The notes under the pieces are model-generated. The model had not been told where the DNA came from. It worked only from the letters and a program-made list of their open reading frames with translations, and did no database searches. Positions 43,700-51,573 of a DNA stretch of 64,000 bases are shown one piece after another. Each line of letters begins with the position of its first letter. Position 1 is the stretch's first letter. The stretch is from UBA1845 sp002338715 (GTDB lineage Bacteria > Planctomycetota > Phycisphaerae > UBA1845): contig DAORAL010000004.1 of assembly GCA_035344155.1 (NCBI GenBank), positions 128,471-192,470 of the forward strand. Reading direction: 5' to 3'. The position numbers and the translations under genes are program-made.

Positions 43700-44461
43700 T
43701 TACGGCGACTTGTGGCCGGCGGTGATGCCGTTGGCATTCTTATCGAATGACTCACGCCAAAGCGCTTCGAATTCACCGAGCAGTTCCTCGAATGCCTGAC
43801 GTTCGGTCTTGAGACGCATGAAGTCGACGGCTTCACCGCTGGTCCAGGCGCTGGCGAGTTGATTCTTGCGGCTGGTGGATTCGCAGCTTCCGTAAACGTA
43901 TCCGGTGCGAACGTCCAAAAGGATCGCCGACGCGGTTGTGGTGACTTCAGCCGTCTGGTTCGGCGAGAGTCCAAGCGTGATCACCGAGAGCGGCGGCAAC
44001 ACGTCGCCGACGAAGAAGCTCGTGTCGAACGTGTAGAGCAGAAGCATGTCGGCGTGGAGCGAAGCGGCTGCCTGTCGAAGCTGGCGATCCGATTCGAGTT
44101 GGTCGCTTAAGAGCATGCGATTGAGTGGGGCGATGTTGGCCACCTGTGGCAGTGCGCTCAACCGCGCGAAGTCCTCTTCGGTTTCAATGTCGCGCACGGT
44201 CACGACGCTGTACTTTCCGCTGCCATAACCTTCCGCGGTTCTGGATCGATAGCGCGGCCCCTGCACGCGAGCGACGGCCAAGTGGGCTGGCAGCGGCGCC
44301 GCGGGTTTGCGGGCGAGAATCTCCTTGATGTCGTCGTCGGCCATGATATTGAAATCGGCGGCTGACCCCGGCGTCATCACCCTCGAACATCCGCTGGCGA
44401 GCACGATATAACCAAGGCACAAGAGGGGCAGGGCGAAACGAGCGTGTTTAGAGGTGTGCAT
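43700..44461 (-). CDS. Lipoprotein of unknown function
   Basis: The ATG at 44461 follows CGGAGAGTC on the minus strand and gives 253 residues; earlier in-frame starts look non-coding. The lipobox is VLASGC. A central region (ADMLLLYTFDTSFFVGDVLPPLSVITLGLSPNQTAEVTTTASAILLDVRTGYVYGSCESTSRKNQLAS) resembles secreted beta-rich proteins with a conserved LLVYTFDT-like strand. A long helical tail follows (EAVDFMRLKTERQAFEELLGEFEALW). I recall similar lipoproteins from Planctomycetes but no function. It is possibly co-transcribed with the zinc-ribbon membrane gene. Confidence 0.75.
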   Translation of the reverse strand: MHTSKHARFALPLLCLGYIVLASGCSRVMTPGSAADFNIMADDDIKEILARKPAAPLPAHLAVARVQGPRYRSRTAEGYGSGKYSVVTVRDIETEEDFARLSALPQVANIAPLNRMLLSDQLESDRQLRQAAASLHADMLLLYTFDTSFFVGDVLPPLSVITLGLSPNQTAEVTTTASAILLDVRTGYVYGSCESTSRKNQLASAWTSGEAVDFMRLKTERQAFEELLGEFEALWRESFDKNANGITAGHKSP

Positions 44462-44513
44462 TTTTGACTCTCCGTGCGGGCATGGTGTGGGTGTGAATTG
44501 TTTGGCCATCGGT

Positions 44514-44542
44514 AGATTATGCCTGCATAAACGTGTGTGCAA
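44514..44542 (-). promoter_or_regulatory. Possible promoter of the lipoprotein gene at 44461
   Basis: On the minus strand, TTGCAC and TAATCT are 17 bases apart, ending about 53 bases before the start codon. The region also contains the hairpin CGCG-TAAA-CGCG. Confidence 0.4.
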
Positions 44543-44744
44543 GGGAATTCGCGTAAACGCGGTGCTTTGGGGTGAATGCGACATTGGGCCTTGAAGCATG
44601 GGGCTGATGCGGCTATACCGTGCGCTGGTACAGGCTGGCGGAGCTTTGCTGGCGTCACGAAAATAACGTTTACATGGGTCAAATGGATCGGTAACCGAGG
44701 GGTAAGCGACGGTGATCCGATCGAATTCACGGAGGAAAATCGCG

Positions 44745-45299
44745 ATGTTCAAGAAGTTCATGTGTACGGCAATTGTCGGAACGATGTTGATGGTGTCGTC
44801 GGGTTGCAGCGCGACTGGTGCGGCATGGCAGGCGGCTGGCATTGGTAAGAACCTGTCGAAGAAGGACAGCCACCTGAGCCTTTCGCTCGACGGACTCGAT
44901 GCCAAGCAAAACAAATTGAAGAAGGGCTTCGCTGGTTATGCCAAGTACAAGATTAAGGGTACGGTCAGCACGGCTCCGACGTTCAAATTCAGTTTCGAGG
45001 ATCCGACGAAGTTCGGCCGCATCACCGGTACGAACATGCAGATCCACCAGGCGTTCGAAGCCGACTACTCGCATAAAGCCGAGTTCGTGATCACGCCGAA
45101 AGGCAGTGGTGAGGATTCGCTCATGAAGCCGGATCGCGCCTATAACCTCGGCAGCATCGGCAGCGAATTCACGGTGCTGGATTTCGATGGCAACAATGTC
45201 GGCGGCGTGACGCTCAAGCCGGGTATGGACTACATGCTCGTGTTCACCATCAGCGGCGATCGCAGCGAGTCGATGCAGGTGCACTTCAGCACGAAGTAA
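44745..45299 (+). CDS. Small lipoprotein
   Basis: GGAGGAAAA precedes the ATG at 44745. The 184-residue product has a lipobox (VSSGC, Cys about 19). The mature part is a beta-sandwich-like domain: LSLSLDGLDAKQNKLKKGFAGYAKYKIKG, FKFSFEDPTKFGRITGTNMQIHQAFEADYSHKAEFVIT and YMLVFTISGDRSESMQVHFSTK. It looks like a small all-beta surface protein. No enzyme motif found. A strong intrinsic terminator follows at 45331-45364, so it is monocistronic. Confidence 0.78.
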   Translation: MFKKFMCTAIVGTMLMVSSGCSATGAAWQAAGIGKNLSKKDSHLSLSLDGLDAKQNKLKKGFAGYAKYKIKGTVSTAPTFKFSFEDPTKFGRITGTNMQIHQAFEADYSHKAEFVITPKGSGEDSLMKPDRAYNLGSIGSEFTVLDFDGNNVGGVTLKPGMDYMLVFTISGDRSESMQVHFSTK

Positions 45300-45330
45300 A
45301 ACGAGAATCCAAAAGTCGAAACAAAAAGAA

Positions 45331-45364
45331 AACCGCGGATCAAATCAGGTCCGCGGTTTTTTTT
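45331..45364 (+). terminator. Intrinsic terminator
   Basis: A stem AACCGCGGA/TCCGCGGTT with a 10-base loop is followed by an eight-base T run. It lies 31 bases after the lipoprotein stop codon. Confidence 0.88.
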
Positions 45365-45368
45365 GCGC

Positions 45369-45390
45369 GTAGGGTGCGGCTTGCCGCACC
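45369..45390 (+). repeat. REP-like element, GGTGCGG family, best copy
   Basis: GTAG plus a perfect hairpin GGTGCGGC-TT-GCCGCACC, directly downstream of the terminator. Confidence 0.8.
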
Positions 45391-45407
45391 TGCTATATCT
45401 TCAAAGT

Positions 45408-45471
45408 GTAGGCTGGCCCGTGCCCACCATATCGTTATCAAACAAACGGCGGTGGGCACGGCCCACCCTAC
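45408..45471. repeat. 64-bp paired REP (BIME-like) element, GGTGGGC family
   Basis: Left arm GTAG plus GCTGGCCCGTGCCCACC (two differences from the standard arm), then a 22-nt spacer and the perfect right arm in inverted orientation. The spacer is the inverted, partly diverged version of the one at 20956-20977; both share GCCGTT and ATAACGA. Confidence 0.82.
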
Positions 45472-45496
45472 ACTGCGTGCATCATCGACGCGGCAT

Positions 45497-45967
45497 TTAA
45501 TCGAGGTCGATGCCTTTGTTGTCGGACTCGTCCTTGTTGGCCATCGAATAATCGGTGTCCTGGCGTTTGTGGTTGACGCCTAGTTTTTTCATGTAGAGTT
45601 CTTTGATGTCGTCTGCGTTCAGTCCGACGCACTGGGCCATGCTGATCCAGAAGAACAGCAGGTCGATGACTTCGACGCGTGCGTTTTGCAGGTCGTGAAT
45701 TTCGAAGCGGCGGCCTTCCTTGGCTTCTTTGCACCAGTGTTTCCAGTAGGTGCTGTCACGCAGCTCTTCCAACTCGTTGCTGGCGGCTGCGATGTAGTCA
45801 TTGAGCCATTCGCCGGCCAGCTTTGGGTCAAAGGATTTGCGGAGTGCGGCGCAATCGAATCCGATTCGCTTGTTCAATTCGGCTTGGGCTTCAAAAAGTT
45901 CATGCAACACGGGGTGTTCTCCGTCCGGAAGCCGATGGCCCTTCACGCGATGGGCTGACTGGGGCAT
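45497..45967 (-). CDS. All-alpha NTP pyrophosphohydrolase, dUTPase-like
   Basis: The 156-residue, mainly helical product has the metal-binding acidic motif spread over two helices: AASNELEELRDSTYWKHWCKE and EVIDLLFFWISMAQCVGLNADD. This E-x3-E ... E-x2-D arrangement is typical of the MazG/dimeric dUTPase superfamily, which removes non-canonical or excess nucleotides such as dUTP. The preceding INDYIAAAS-like region fits dimeric dUTPases best. A house-cleaning role is inferred. It sits beside RNase PH and RdgB, the latter another NTP pyrophosphatase. Confidence 0.85.
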   Translation of the reverse strand: MPQSAHRVKGHRLPDGEHPVLHELFEAQAELNKRIGFDCAALRKSFDPKLAGEWLNDYIAAASNELEELRDSTYWKHWCKEAKEGRRFEIHDLQNARVEVIDLLFFWISMAQCVGLNADDIKELYMKKLGVNHKRQDTDYSMANKDESDNKGIDLD

Positions 45968-46070
45968 TCAGGCGTTTGTGAATAACGAATCATTGCGATT
46001 GCGGCCAAGTTAGCAAGGTTCAGCCGCTACAACGCTGCGATTGAGGAAGTATCCAGTTCGGGCGGAGCGG

Positions 46071-46099
46071 TTGACACCCTTTTGACCCGTCCGTACCTT
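46071..46099 (+). promoter_or_regulatory. Possible promoter of the RNase PH gene
   Basis: A perfect TTGACA and TACCTT (weak) are 17 bases apart, about 50 bases before the TTG start at 46151. Confidence 0.45.
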
Positions 46100-46150
46100 C
46101 TCATTTCGTGCCAGTCGGACCCACCGAAACCATTCCAAGAAGGGCGACCA

Positions 46151-46888
46151 TTGGCCAGAAAACACGGACAACGCACAAACGCACTTCGGCCCGTCAAGAT
46201 CACCCGCGGATTCACGCGCAATGCGGCTGGCTCGGTGCTGATCGAATGCGGCGACACCCAGGTTCTCTGTACGGCTTGTCTGGAGCAGGGCGTCCCGGAG
46301 TGGAAGACCGGATCGGGGTCGGGTTGGTGCACGGCTGAGTACGACATGCTCCCCGGCGCGACCAACAAGCGAAAGGGTCGCAACCGCAGCAAGATCGACG
46401 GGCGTACCCAGGAAATTCAAAGGCTCATCGGGCGTTCTCTGCGGGCAGTGATCGATCTCGATGCACTCGGCGAACATTCCATTCTGATTGACTGCGACGT
46501 GTTGCAAGCCGACGGTGGGACCAGGACGGCTAGCATCACCGGCGCGTTTGTCGCGATGTCCGATGCGGTTCGGGTTGCCCGCGAGCGCAAGTGGATCAAA
46601 ACGAATCCGATCACGGACAGTGTGGCCGCGGTCAGCGTCGGGCTTGTGGGCAATCGGGCGCTACTCGATCTTGCGTACGAGGAGGATGTGCGAGCCGACG
46701 TGGACATGAACGTGGTGATGACCGGATCGGGCAGCTTTGTCGAAGTGCAGGGGACGGCGGAAGGGGCAACGTTTTCGCGTAAAGAACTCGATCGATTGAC
46801 CACGTTGGCGGCGAAGGGCATTCGGCAACTGCACTTTGAACAGAAAAAGGCGCTGCGGCGCAAAATCAACTCGCAGACATCCAGGTGA
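46151..46888 (+). CDS. rph: Ribonuclease PH
   Basis: The TTG at 46151 gives a 245-residue product (MARKHGQRTNALRPVKI) preceded by AGAAGGG, which is a typical start and length. Features include ITRGFTRNAAGSVLIECGDTQVLCTA, GWCTAEYDMLPGATNKRK, IGRSLRAVIDLDALGEHSILIDCDVLQADGGTRTASI and SVGLVGNRALLDLAYEEDVRADVDMNVVMTG. RNase PH trims 3' ends of tRNA precursors phosphorolytically. Phosphate-binding Arg/Gly residues (GTRTASI) are intact. It is followed closely by the SPOR-like lipoprotein gene and rdgB. Confidence 0.96.
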   Translation: MARKHGQRTNALRPVKITRGFTRNAAGSVLIECGDTQVLCTACLEQGVPEWKTGSGSGWCTAEYDMLPGATNKRKGRNRSKIDGRTQEIQRLIGRSLRAVIDLDALGEHSILIDCDVLQADGGTRTASITGAFVAMSDAVRVARERKWIKTNPITDSVAAVSVGLVGNRALLDLAYEEDVRADVDMNVVMTGSGSFVEVQGTAEGATFSRKELDRLTTLAAKGIRQLHFEQKKALRRKINSQTSR

Positions 46889-46892
46889 ACCC

Positions 46893-47819
46893 ATGAGAAC
46901 GGTCCGGACACGTAAGTTAAAACGAGGCGATCTGATACCGGCGCGCGCGGTATGGGCGTGCATTTTCGTTTCGATCGGCGCTGCCCTTGCAGGATGCGGA
47001 GAAGGTTGGGCGGATCAATGGAACATGGACTGGGGAGGTGGTTGGGGTCAAAGCGCCGGGCAGGGTGAACTCGAAGGCGTGTACCACAGCCCATCCAAGC
47101 GCGGGTGCGATGAATGGACGATCCTCGCGCGGGAATGTTTTGGATCGGGGCATCGCAATGATGCCAAGAAGATTGCGGCGGCTTTGAAGAAGACACCGGG
47201 AATCAAGCCGGAGTGCGTTTACGTTGTCGACAACAAGAAGGATTCACGCGTTTACTACGGAAGCTACTGGCGACCGCCAAACGAGAAGACCGGACGATTT
47301 GAAATTCCCCAGGACATGCGACAGGACCTGGCATTGATCAAGGATTTTACGACATCGGGGGAGCGTTTTTTCTTTGACGCGAGAATCTCCCCGACGCCAA
47401 CGCCTGATGTCGGAAACAAGGCGTGGGAGTTGAGTCGCAACCGTGGTTATTATTCGTTGCGCGTCGCACTGTTTTACAACGAACCAGGATTCCTCAATCG
47501 CAAGGAGGCGGCTTCGACGTATTGCGAAGAACTTCGGGCGAAAGGTTATGATGCGTACTATCGCCACACGGAGATTGTCAGCGAGGTGTTCGTGGGGAGT
47601 TTCGGTAAGAACGCGTTGGTGCAAGGTCGCCGATTGGGGGTCGTTGCCAACCTGCCAAGCAAGGAAGTGCAGGAACTGATGAAAAAAGAGCACTTCCAGG
47701 TTGAGTTGCGCAACCTGCAGGTGTACTCGACTGCAATGGGGCAAAAGCGGACGGTACAGTTGGCGCGGTTGTTCAAGGTCGATGAAGATCCCACCGATTT
47801 CAGCGACGATTTTGAGTGA
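46893..47819 (+). CDS. Lipoprotein with SPOR-like repeats
   Basis: The ATG at 46893, 4 bp after rph, yields 308 residues. The lipobox ALAGC gives lipidation at about residue 36. Two alpha/beta units of about 75 residues look alike: DEWTILARECFGSGHRNDAKKIAAALKKTPGIKPECVYVVDNKKDSRVYYGSY and YSLRVALFYNEPGFLNRKEAASTYCEELRAKGYDAYYRHTEIVSEVFVGSFG. Their helix-strand pattern ending in VYYGSY/VFVGSF resembles SPOR domains, which bind denuded peptidoglycan at the septum. The assignment is by shape, not by a firm signature. It overlaps rdgB by one base. Confidence 0.72.
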   Translation: MRTVRTRKLKRGDLIPARAVWACIFVSIGAALAGCGEGWADQWNMDWGGGWGQSAGQGELEGVYHSPSKRGCDEWTILARECFGSGHRNDAKKIAAALKKTPGIKPECVYVVDNKKDSRVYYGSYWRPPNEKTGRFEIPQDMRQDLALIKDFTTSGERFFFDARISPTPTPDVGNKAWELSRNRGYYSLRVALFYNEPGFLNRKEAASTYCEELRAKGYDAYYRHTEIVSEVFVGSFGKNALVQGRRLGVVANLPSKEVQELMKKEHFQVELRNLQVYSTAMGQKRTVQLARLFKVDEDPTDFSDDFE

Positions 47820-48415
47820 TGCGAGAAATCCTGGTCGCAACAACCAACGAAGGCAAGGTGCGCGAAATCCGCGCGGTGATGAAGGACTTGCCAATCGCGT
47901 GGACTTTTTTGGCGGACTTGCCGTCCATCCCAGCCCCCGTCGAAGACGCCGATACATTTGAAGCCAATGCCATCTTAAAGGCCCGTTACTACGCGAAACA
48001 TTTTGGCAAGATCGTGTTGGCCGACGACTCCGGGTTGGAGGTGGATGCCCTGAATGGAGCGCCGGGCGTCCAGTCCGCCCGCTACAGCGACGAAGGCACG
48101 GATGCGGCCAACAACCACAAATTGATCGCGGCGCTGCGGGGTATTCCCCAAGCCAGCCGAACCGCACGCTTTGTGTGCTGTCTGGCGCTGGTCGAAGGCG
48201 ATGACGTGCTCTTGACATCCATGGGCACAATCGAAGGGCAGATCATCGATGAACCTCGTGGAACCAATGGGTTTGGATACGATCCCCATTTTTATGTTCC
48301 GAATATGGGGATAACCACAGCCGAAATGCCACCTGAGCAGAAGAATGCGTTAAGTCACCGGGGAAAGGCGTTGGCTTCGATCAAGGGCGGGATGGTTCAG
48401 CTTTGGACCGCCTAG
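47819..48415 (+). CDS. rdgB: Non-canonical purine NTP pyrophosphatase, RdgB/HAM1 family
   Basis: The ATG at 47819 shares a base with the stop of the preceding gene. The 198-residue product has LVATTNEGKVREIRAVM, DDSGLEVDALNGAPGVQSARYSDEGTDAANNHKL and FGYDPHFYVPNMGITTAEMPPEQKNALSHRGKAL, the standard family motifs with phosphate-binding Lys/Ser and the metal-binding DDS. It hydrolyses dITP, XTP and related faulty nucleotides. The rph-lipoprotein-rdgB run is likely one operon. Confidence 0.96.
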   Translation: MREILVATTNEGKVREIRAVMKDLPIAWTFLADLPSIPAPVEDADTFEANAILKARYYAKHFGKIVLADDSGLEVDALNGAPGVQSARYSDEGTDAANNHKLIAALRGIPQASRTARFVCCLALVEGDDVLLTSMGTIEGQIIDEPRGTNGFGYDPHFYVPNMGITTAEMPPEQKNALSHRGKALASIKGGMVQLWTA

Positions 48416-48476
48416 CCTGTGCGGCTTGCCGAGACAAGATGGGCTCAAATTGGTTCCAAAGTGGGGTCCAGGCGTC

Positions 48477-48504
48477 TTGTACACTGTGTCGCCACCTTTA
48501 TAAT
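48477..48504 (+). promoter_or_regulatory. Sigma70-type promoter of the polyamine cluster
   Basis: TTGTAC and a perfect TATAAT are 16 bases apart, ending 46 bases before the arginine decarboxylase start at 48551. Confidence 0.65.
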
Positions 48505-48550
48505 CGACCGACTTTTGAACATTCCCCTTAGCATCTTTGGAGCATGATGA

Positions 48551-49105
48551 ATGAACGAATCGATGGTCCCCCGGCAAATGTTTTTCACGAAGGGAGTTGG
48601 AAAACATCGCCACAACCTTCAGTCGTTTGAAGCCGCCCTCCGACACGCGGGCATCGCCCAATTCAATCTTGTGCGGGTATCCAGTATTTTCCCGCCCAAT
48701 TGCAAAATCGTTTCGAAGGAACGCGGTCTTGACCAGTTAAAAGCCGGAGCCATCGTCCATTGCGTTATCGCTGATATCCGAACGAACGAACCGAACCGCC
48801 TCGTTGCGGCTGGCATTGGCTTGGCGCTTCCAGCAAAGAAAGTCGACTACGGATATATCTCAGAACATCACGCATTTGGCATGACCCATCGCAAGTGCGC
48901 CGACTATGTTGAAGACATGGCCGCCTCGATGCTTGCGACGACGCATGACATCGAACTTGATCCCGAAAAGGCCTACGACGAGCGTCTTGAGATTTACAAA
49001 AGCAAGAAGCTCGTGATCAAAACCCGCGCCCTGTGCCAGACGGCGGAGGGAGATAAAGATGGGCTGTGGACCACCGTGGTGTCTGCGGCTGTCTTTGTCC
49101 ATTGA
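48551..49105 (+). CDS. Pyruvoyl-dependent arginine decarboxylase
   Basis: The 184-residue proenzyme has NLVRVSSIFPPNCKIV, where cleavage between Ser44 and Ser45 should create the pyruvoyl group on the beta chain. It also has AGIGLALPAKKVDYGYISEHHAFG and the conserved C-terminal RALCQTAEGDKDGLWTTVVSAAVF. The family converts arginine to agmatine. The start is fixed by VPRQMFFTKGVGKHRHNLQSFEAALR. Spacing to the next gene is 97 bp, with GGAG before its TTG. With the downstream DHS-like and agmatinase genes it forms a polyamine pathway. Confidence 0.95.
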   Translation: MNESMVPRQMFFTKGVGKHRHNLQSFEAALRHAGIAQFNLVRVSSIFPPNCKIVSKERGLDQLKAGAIVHCVIADIRTNEPNRLVAAGIGLALPAKKVDYGYISEHHAFGMTHRKCADYVEDMAASMLATTHDIELDPEKAYDERLEIYKSKKLVIKTRALCQTAEGDKDGLWTTVVSAAVFVH

Positions 49106-49202
49106 GCCGATTGAATCACTGATATCATAACTTTGGAGAACGCTTTGTGACGGCCTGCCGTGGTAGTCGGGTTGTGTTTATGCTTGGCGTCGGAGAAATC
49201 CA

Positions 49203-50396
49203 TTGAACGAAGACCGATATCCATGCGGAACTGAACGCCCGAAATCGACAGATTCAAACAAAGCAGGTGATAGCGATCAGCAGCCGCTCGATCTGAATGC
49301 GCTTCCCAGCATCAACCCGCTTCAGCTTGGCGGCAATGAAAAGGTCGCCGACTTAATCGACGGCGTATATGCCAAGAGCGGATTCAACGCCCGGCGACTG
49401 GCCGAAGGCGCTCAGCTGTACGCGCGCATGATCGAAGAAGGGGCGACGATCGGCATGACGCTTGCCGGCGCGATGACCCCCATCGGTATGAGCGGGGTGA
49501 TCATCGACCTGATGAAAGCCGGATTCGTCGATTTTGTCATCTCCACCGGCGCCAACCTCTATCACGACCTGCATCGGGCGTATGACATGCCCATGGTGCA
49601 AGGTGACTTCCTCGCCGACGACAACACCCTCGCAGATGAACGGGTCGCCCGAATCTACGACGTGTTTATCCATGACGACACCACGCTCGAAGCCACGGAC
49701 GAAGTTATCTTGCAAGCCGTCCGCGACTTGAAAGCCGACAAGCCGTTTTCAAGCGCGGCGTTGCACGCCCATATCGGTCGGCACGTGAACAAGTCGGCAT
49801 CGCACCCCGAGCGATCGCTCGTGGCACGCGGGTCGGATCTGGGAATTCCGATTTACACCTCGTCTCCCGGCGATTCGTCCATCGGTATGAATCTCGTGGT
49901 TCCGTACCTGTTCGATCGGCCCATGAATTTGAATCCGATCCTCGATGTCATCGAGACAGCCGCCATCGTTCGCGACGCCGAAAAGAACGGCGTCATCGAA
50001 ATCGGCGGTGGGTCGCCCAAAAACTTCTATCTGCAAACTCAGCCGACCCTCAATCAGATTCTCCACGATGAGAGCAAGGGCGGGCACGATTACTTCCTGC
50101 AACTGACGACGGACTCGCCGCATTGGGGCGGGCTTAGCGGCGCGACGCCATCCGAAGCGCGCAGCTGGGGCAAGGTCAAAGACGCCGTGTTGAACAATGT
50201 CGTTGTGTATTCGTGCGCATCGTTGACGCTGCCGCTCATTGCTCAGTACGTGTTGACCCGATGCAAACCGCGCCCGCAGCGCAGGCTTTACGACCGCCTG
50301 GGCAAGATCGTCGGCGAATTGCGAGAGTCTGCCGGCGCCAACGAACGACTTCGCAAGACCTACAAAGACTACTACGAGTTTCCCCCGGTCGAATAA
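49203..50396 (+). CDS. Deoxyhypusine-synthase-like protein, probable homospermidine synthase
   Basis: The TTG at 49203 (CGGAGAAATCCA upstream) gives 397 residues. The DHS fold is clear: MIEEGATIGMTLAGAMTPIGMSG, FVDFVISTGANLYHDLH and IEIGGGSPKNFYLQTQPTL. The catalytic lysine motif is EARSWGKVKD (Lys324). Eukaryotic and archaeal DHS modifies eIF5A/aIF5A; bacteria lack a hypusine target, and bacterial homologues beside polyamine genes have been shown in some species to make homospermidine. Location between arginine decarboxylase and agmatinase supports that role. Which donor polyamine it uses is not visible. Confidence 0.9.
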   Translation: MNEDRYPCGTERPKSTDSNKAGDSDQQPLDLNALPSINPLQLGGNEKVADLIDGVYAKSGFNARRLAEGAQLYARMIEEGATIGMTLAGAMTPIGMSGVIIDLMKAGFVDFVISTGANLYHDLHRAYDMPMVQGDFLADDNTLADERVARIYDVFIHDDTTLEATDEVILQAVRDLKADKPFSSAALHAHIGRHVNKSASHPERSLVARGSDLGIPIYTSSPGDSSIGMNLVVPYLFDRPMNLNPILDVIETAAIVRDAEKNGVIEIGGGSPKNFYLQTQPTLNQILHDESKGGHDYFLQLTTDSPHWGGLSGATPSEARSWGKVKDAVLNNVVVYSCASLTLPLIAQYVLTRCKPRPQRRLYDRLGKIVGELRESAGANERLRKTYKDYYEFPPVE

Positions 50397-51262
50397 TGAA
50401 CAACGATTTTCTCGGTCTTGAGGCCAAGTATACCGACTATCGCGGTGCAACCTACGCGGTGCTGCCGGTTCCCTACGATGCGACCGTCAGCTATCAGGTC
50501 GGGACGCGGTTTGGCCCGCAGGCGATCATCACGGCGTCACAGCAGGTCGAACTCTTTGACGACGAGTTGGAGTCGGAGCCATTTCGTGCCGGCGTTTGCA
50601 CGCTTGACCCCGTCGAGGTCAGCACCGACGGACCTGCCGCGATGCACGAGTTGATCACAAAAGCTGCACGCAAACCGGTGCGTGATGGCAAGTTTCTCTT
50701 CGGGCTCGGTGGTGAACACAGCGTCACGAGCGGATTGGTGCGGGCGGTGGCCAGCCGCTACAAGAAGTTCTCGATTCTGCAGATCGACGCCCATCTCGAC
50801 TTGCGCGATCAGTACGAAGGCTCGCCATATTCGCATGCGTCGGTCATGCGGCGCTGTCTCGAATACGTCGACACCGTGGTGCCGGTCGGTATTCGCAACG
50901 TCTGCAAGGAAGAATCCACATTCCTCAAAAAATCCGGCATCGAACCGATTTACGCCCGTGACTGTCGCGGTGGTGGCGAGTGGATCGAACGCGCCCTCGA
51001 CGGACTTGGCGACACAGTCTACGTCACCATCGACATCGACGGATTCGACCCGGCATACGCACCGGGCACGGGCACGCCTGAACCGGGCGGTCTGGATTGG
51101 TACCAGGTGACGGCACTGCTGCGTCGCGTCGCCCAGACCCGCAAGATCGTAGCCGCGGATATCGTCGAAGTGCTGCCGATTCCGGGTCAAGCCGTGACGG
51201 AATTCCTCGCGGCTCGGCTGGCTTATCGCCTGATGGCATATGTGCATGCCGCCTCGAAATAG
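50396..51262 (+). CDS. speB: Agmatinase
   Basis: The ATG at 50396 overlaps the last base of the preceding stop, and the product has 288 residues. Metal ligands are in GGEHS (His108), DAHLD (Asp131, His133, Asp135) and DIDGFDPAYAPGTGTPEPGG. This full set of the ureohydrolase motifs fits agmatinase (agmatine to putrescine + urea) better than arginase, in this context of arginine decarboxylase. It shares the polyamine transcript. Length is typical for bacterial SpeB. Confidence 0.93.
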   Translation: MNNDFLGLEAKYTDYRGATYAVLPVPYDATVSYQVGTRFGPQAIITASQQVELFDDELESEPFRAGVCTLDPVEVSTDGPAAMHELITKAARKPVRDGKFLFGLGGEHSVTSGLVRAVASRYKKFSILQIDAHLDLRDQYEGSPYSHASVMRRCLEYVDTVVPVGIRNVCKEESTFLKKSGIEPIYARDCRGGGEWIERALDGLGDTVYVTIDIDGFDPAYAPGTGTPEPGGLDWYQVTALLRRVAQTRKIVAADIVEVLPIPGQAVTEFLAARLAYRLMAYVHAASK

Positions 51263-51281
51263 CGATCGCATCGGGCCCACA

Positions 51282-51310
51282 TTGTGACTTTGCGCTTCGA
51301 CTCCTATAAT
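51282..51310 (+). promoter_or_regulatory. Sigma70-type promoter of thiS-thiG
   Basis: TTGTGA and a perfect TATAAT are 17 bases apart. The promoter separates the thiamine genes from the polyamine cluster. I looked for a TPP riboswitch in the 59 bases between it and thiS and saw none. Confidence 0.6.
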
Positions 51311-51368
51311 CGCCAAGCAGTCGAGATTGGGGCGATCAGTTGGGCGCAGATGTTGGGCACACCGTATC

Positions 51369-51569
51369 ATGCAAGTCATTGTCAACGGCAAAGAACGTGA
51401 ACTGACGGGCGGTATCAGTGTGTCTGATTTGCTCGACCTGTACGAACTCGAACCCATTCGAGCGGCTGTCGAGATCAACGAAGAGCTCGTTCCCCGGGCG
51501 ACTTTTTCAAACACAACCATTCAACCCGGCGATCGTATCGAGATCGTGACGTTCGTGGGTGGGGGATAG
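51369..51569 (+). CDS. thiS: Thiamine biosynthesis sulfur carrier protein ThiS
   Basis: The 66-residue ubiquitin-like protein starts MQVIVNGKERELTGG and ends in FVGGG, with the diglycine C-terminus that is adenylated and thiocarboxylated. It donates sulfur for the thiazole ring. Its stop lies 5 bases before the GTG used for thiG. Small size and GG end are decisive. Confidence 0.95.
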   Translation: MQVIVNGKERELTGGISVSDLLDLYELEPIRAAVEINEELVPRATFSNTTIQPGDRIEIVTFVGGG

Positions 51570-51573
51570 CAAG

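Noticed and set aside
49203..50396. True deoxyhypusine synthase
   Set aside because: Bacteria lack the eIF5A/aIF5A hypusine target, and the gene lies between arginine decarboxylase and agmatinase, so homospermidine synthesis is preferred.
51311..51368. TPP riboswitch before thiS
   Set aside because: The conserved CUGAGA and ACCUGA elements of the TPP aptamer are not seen, and the leader after the promoter is too short.
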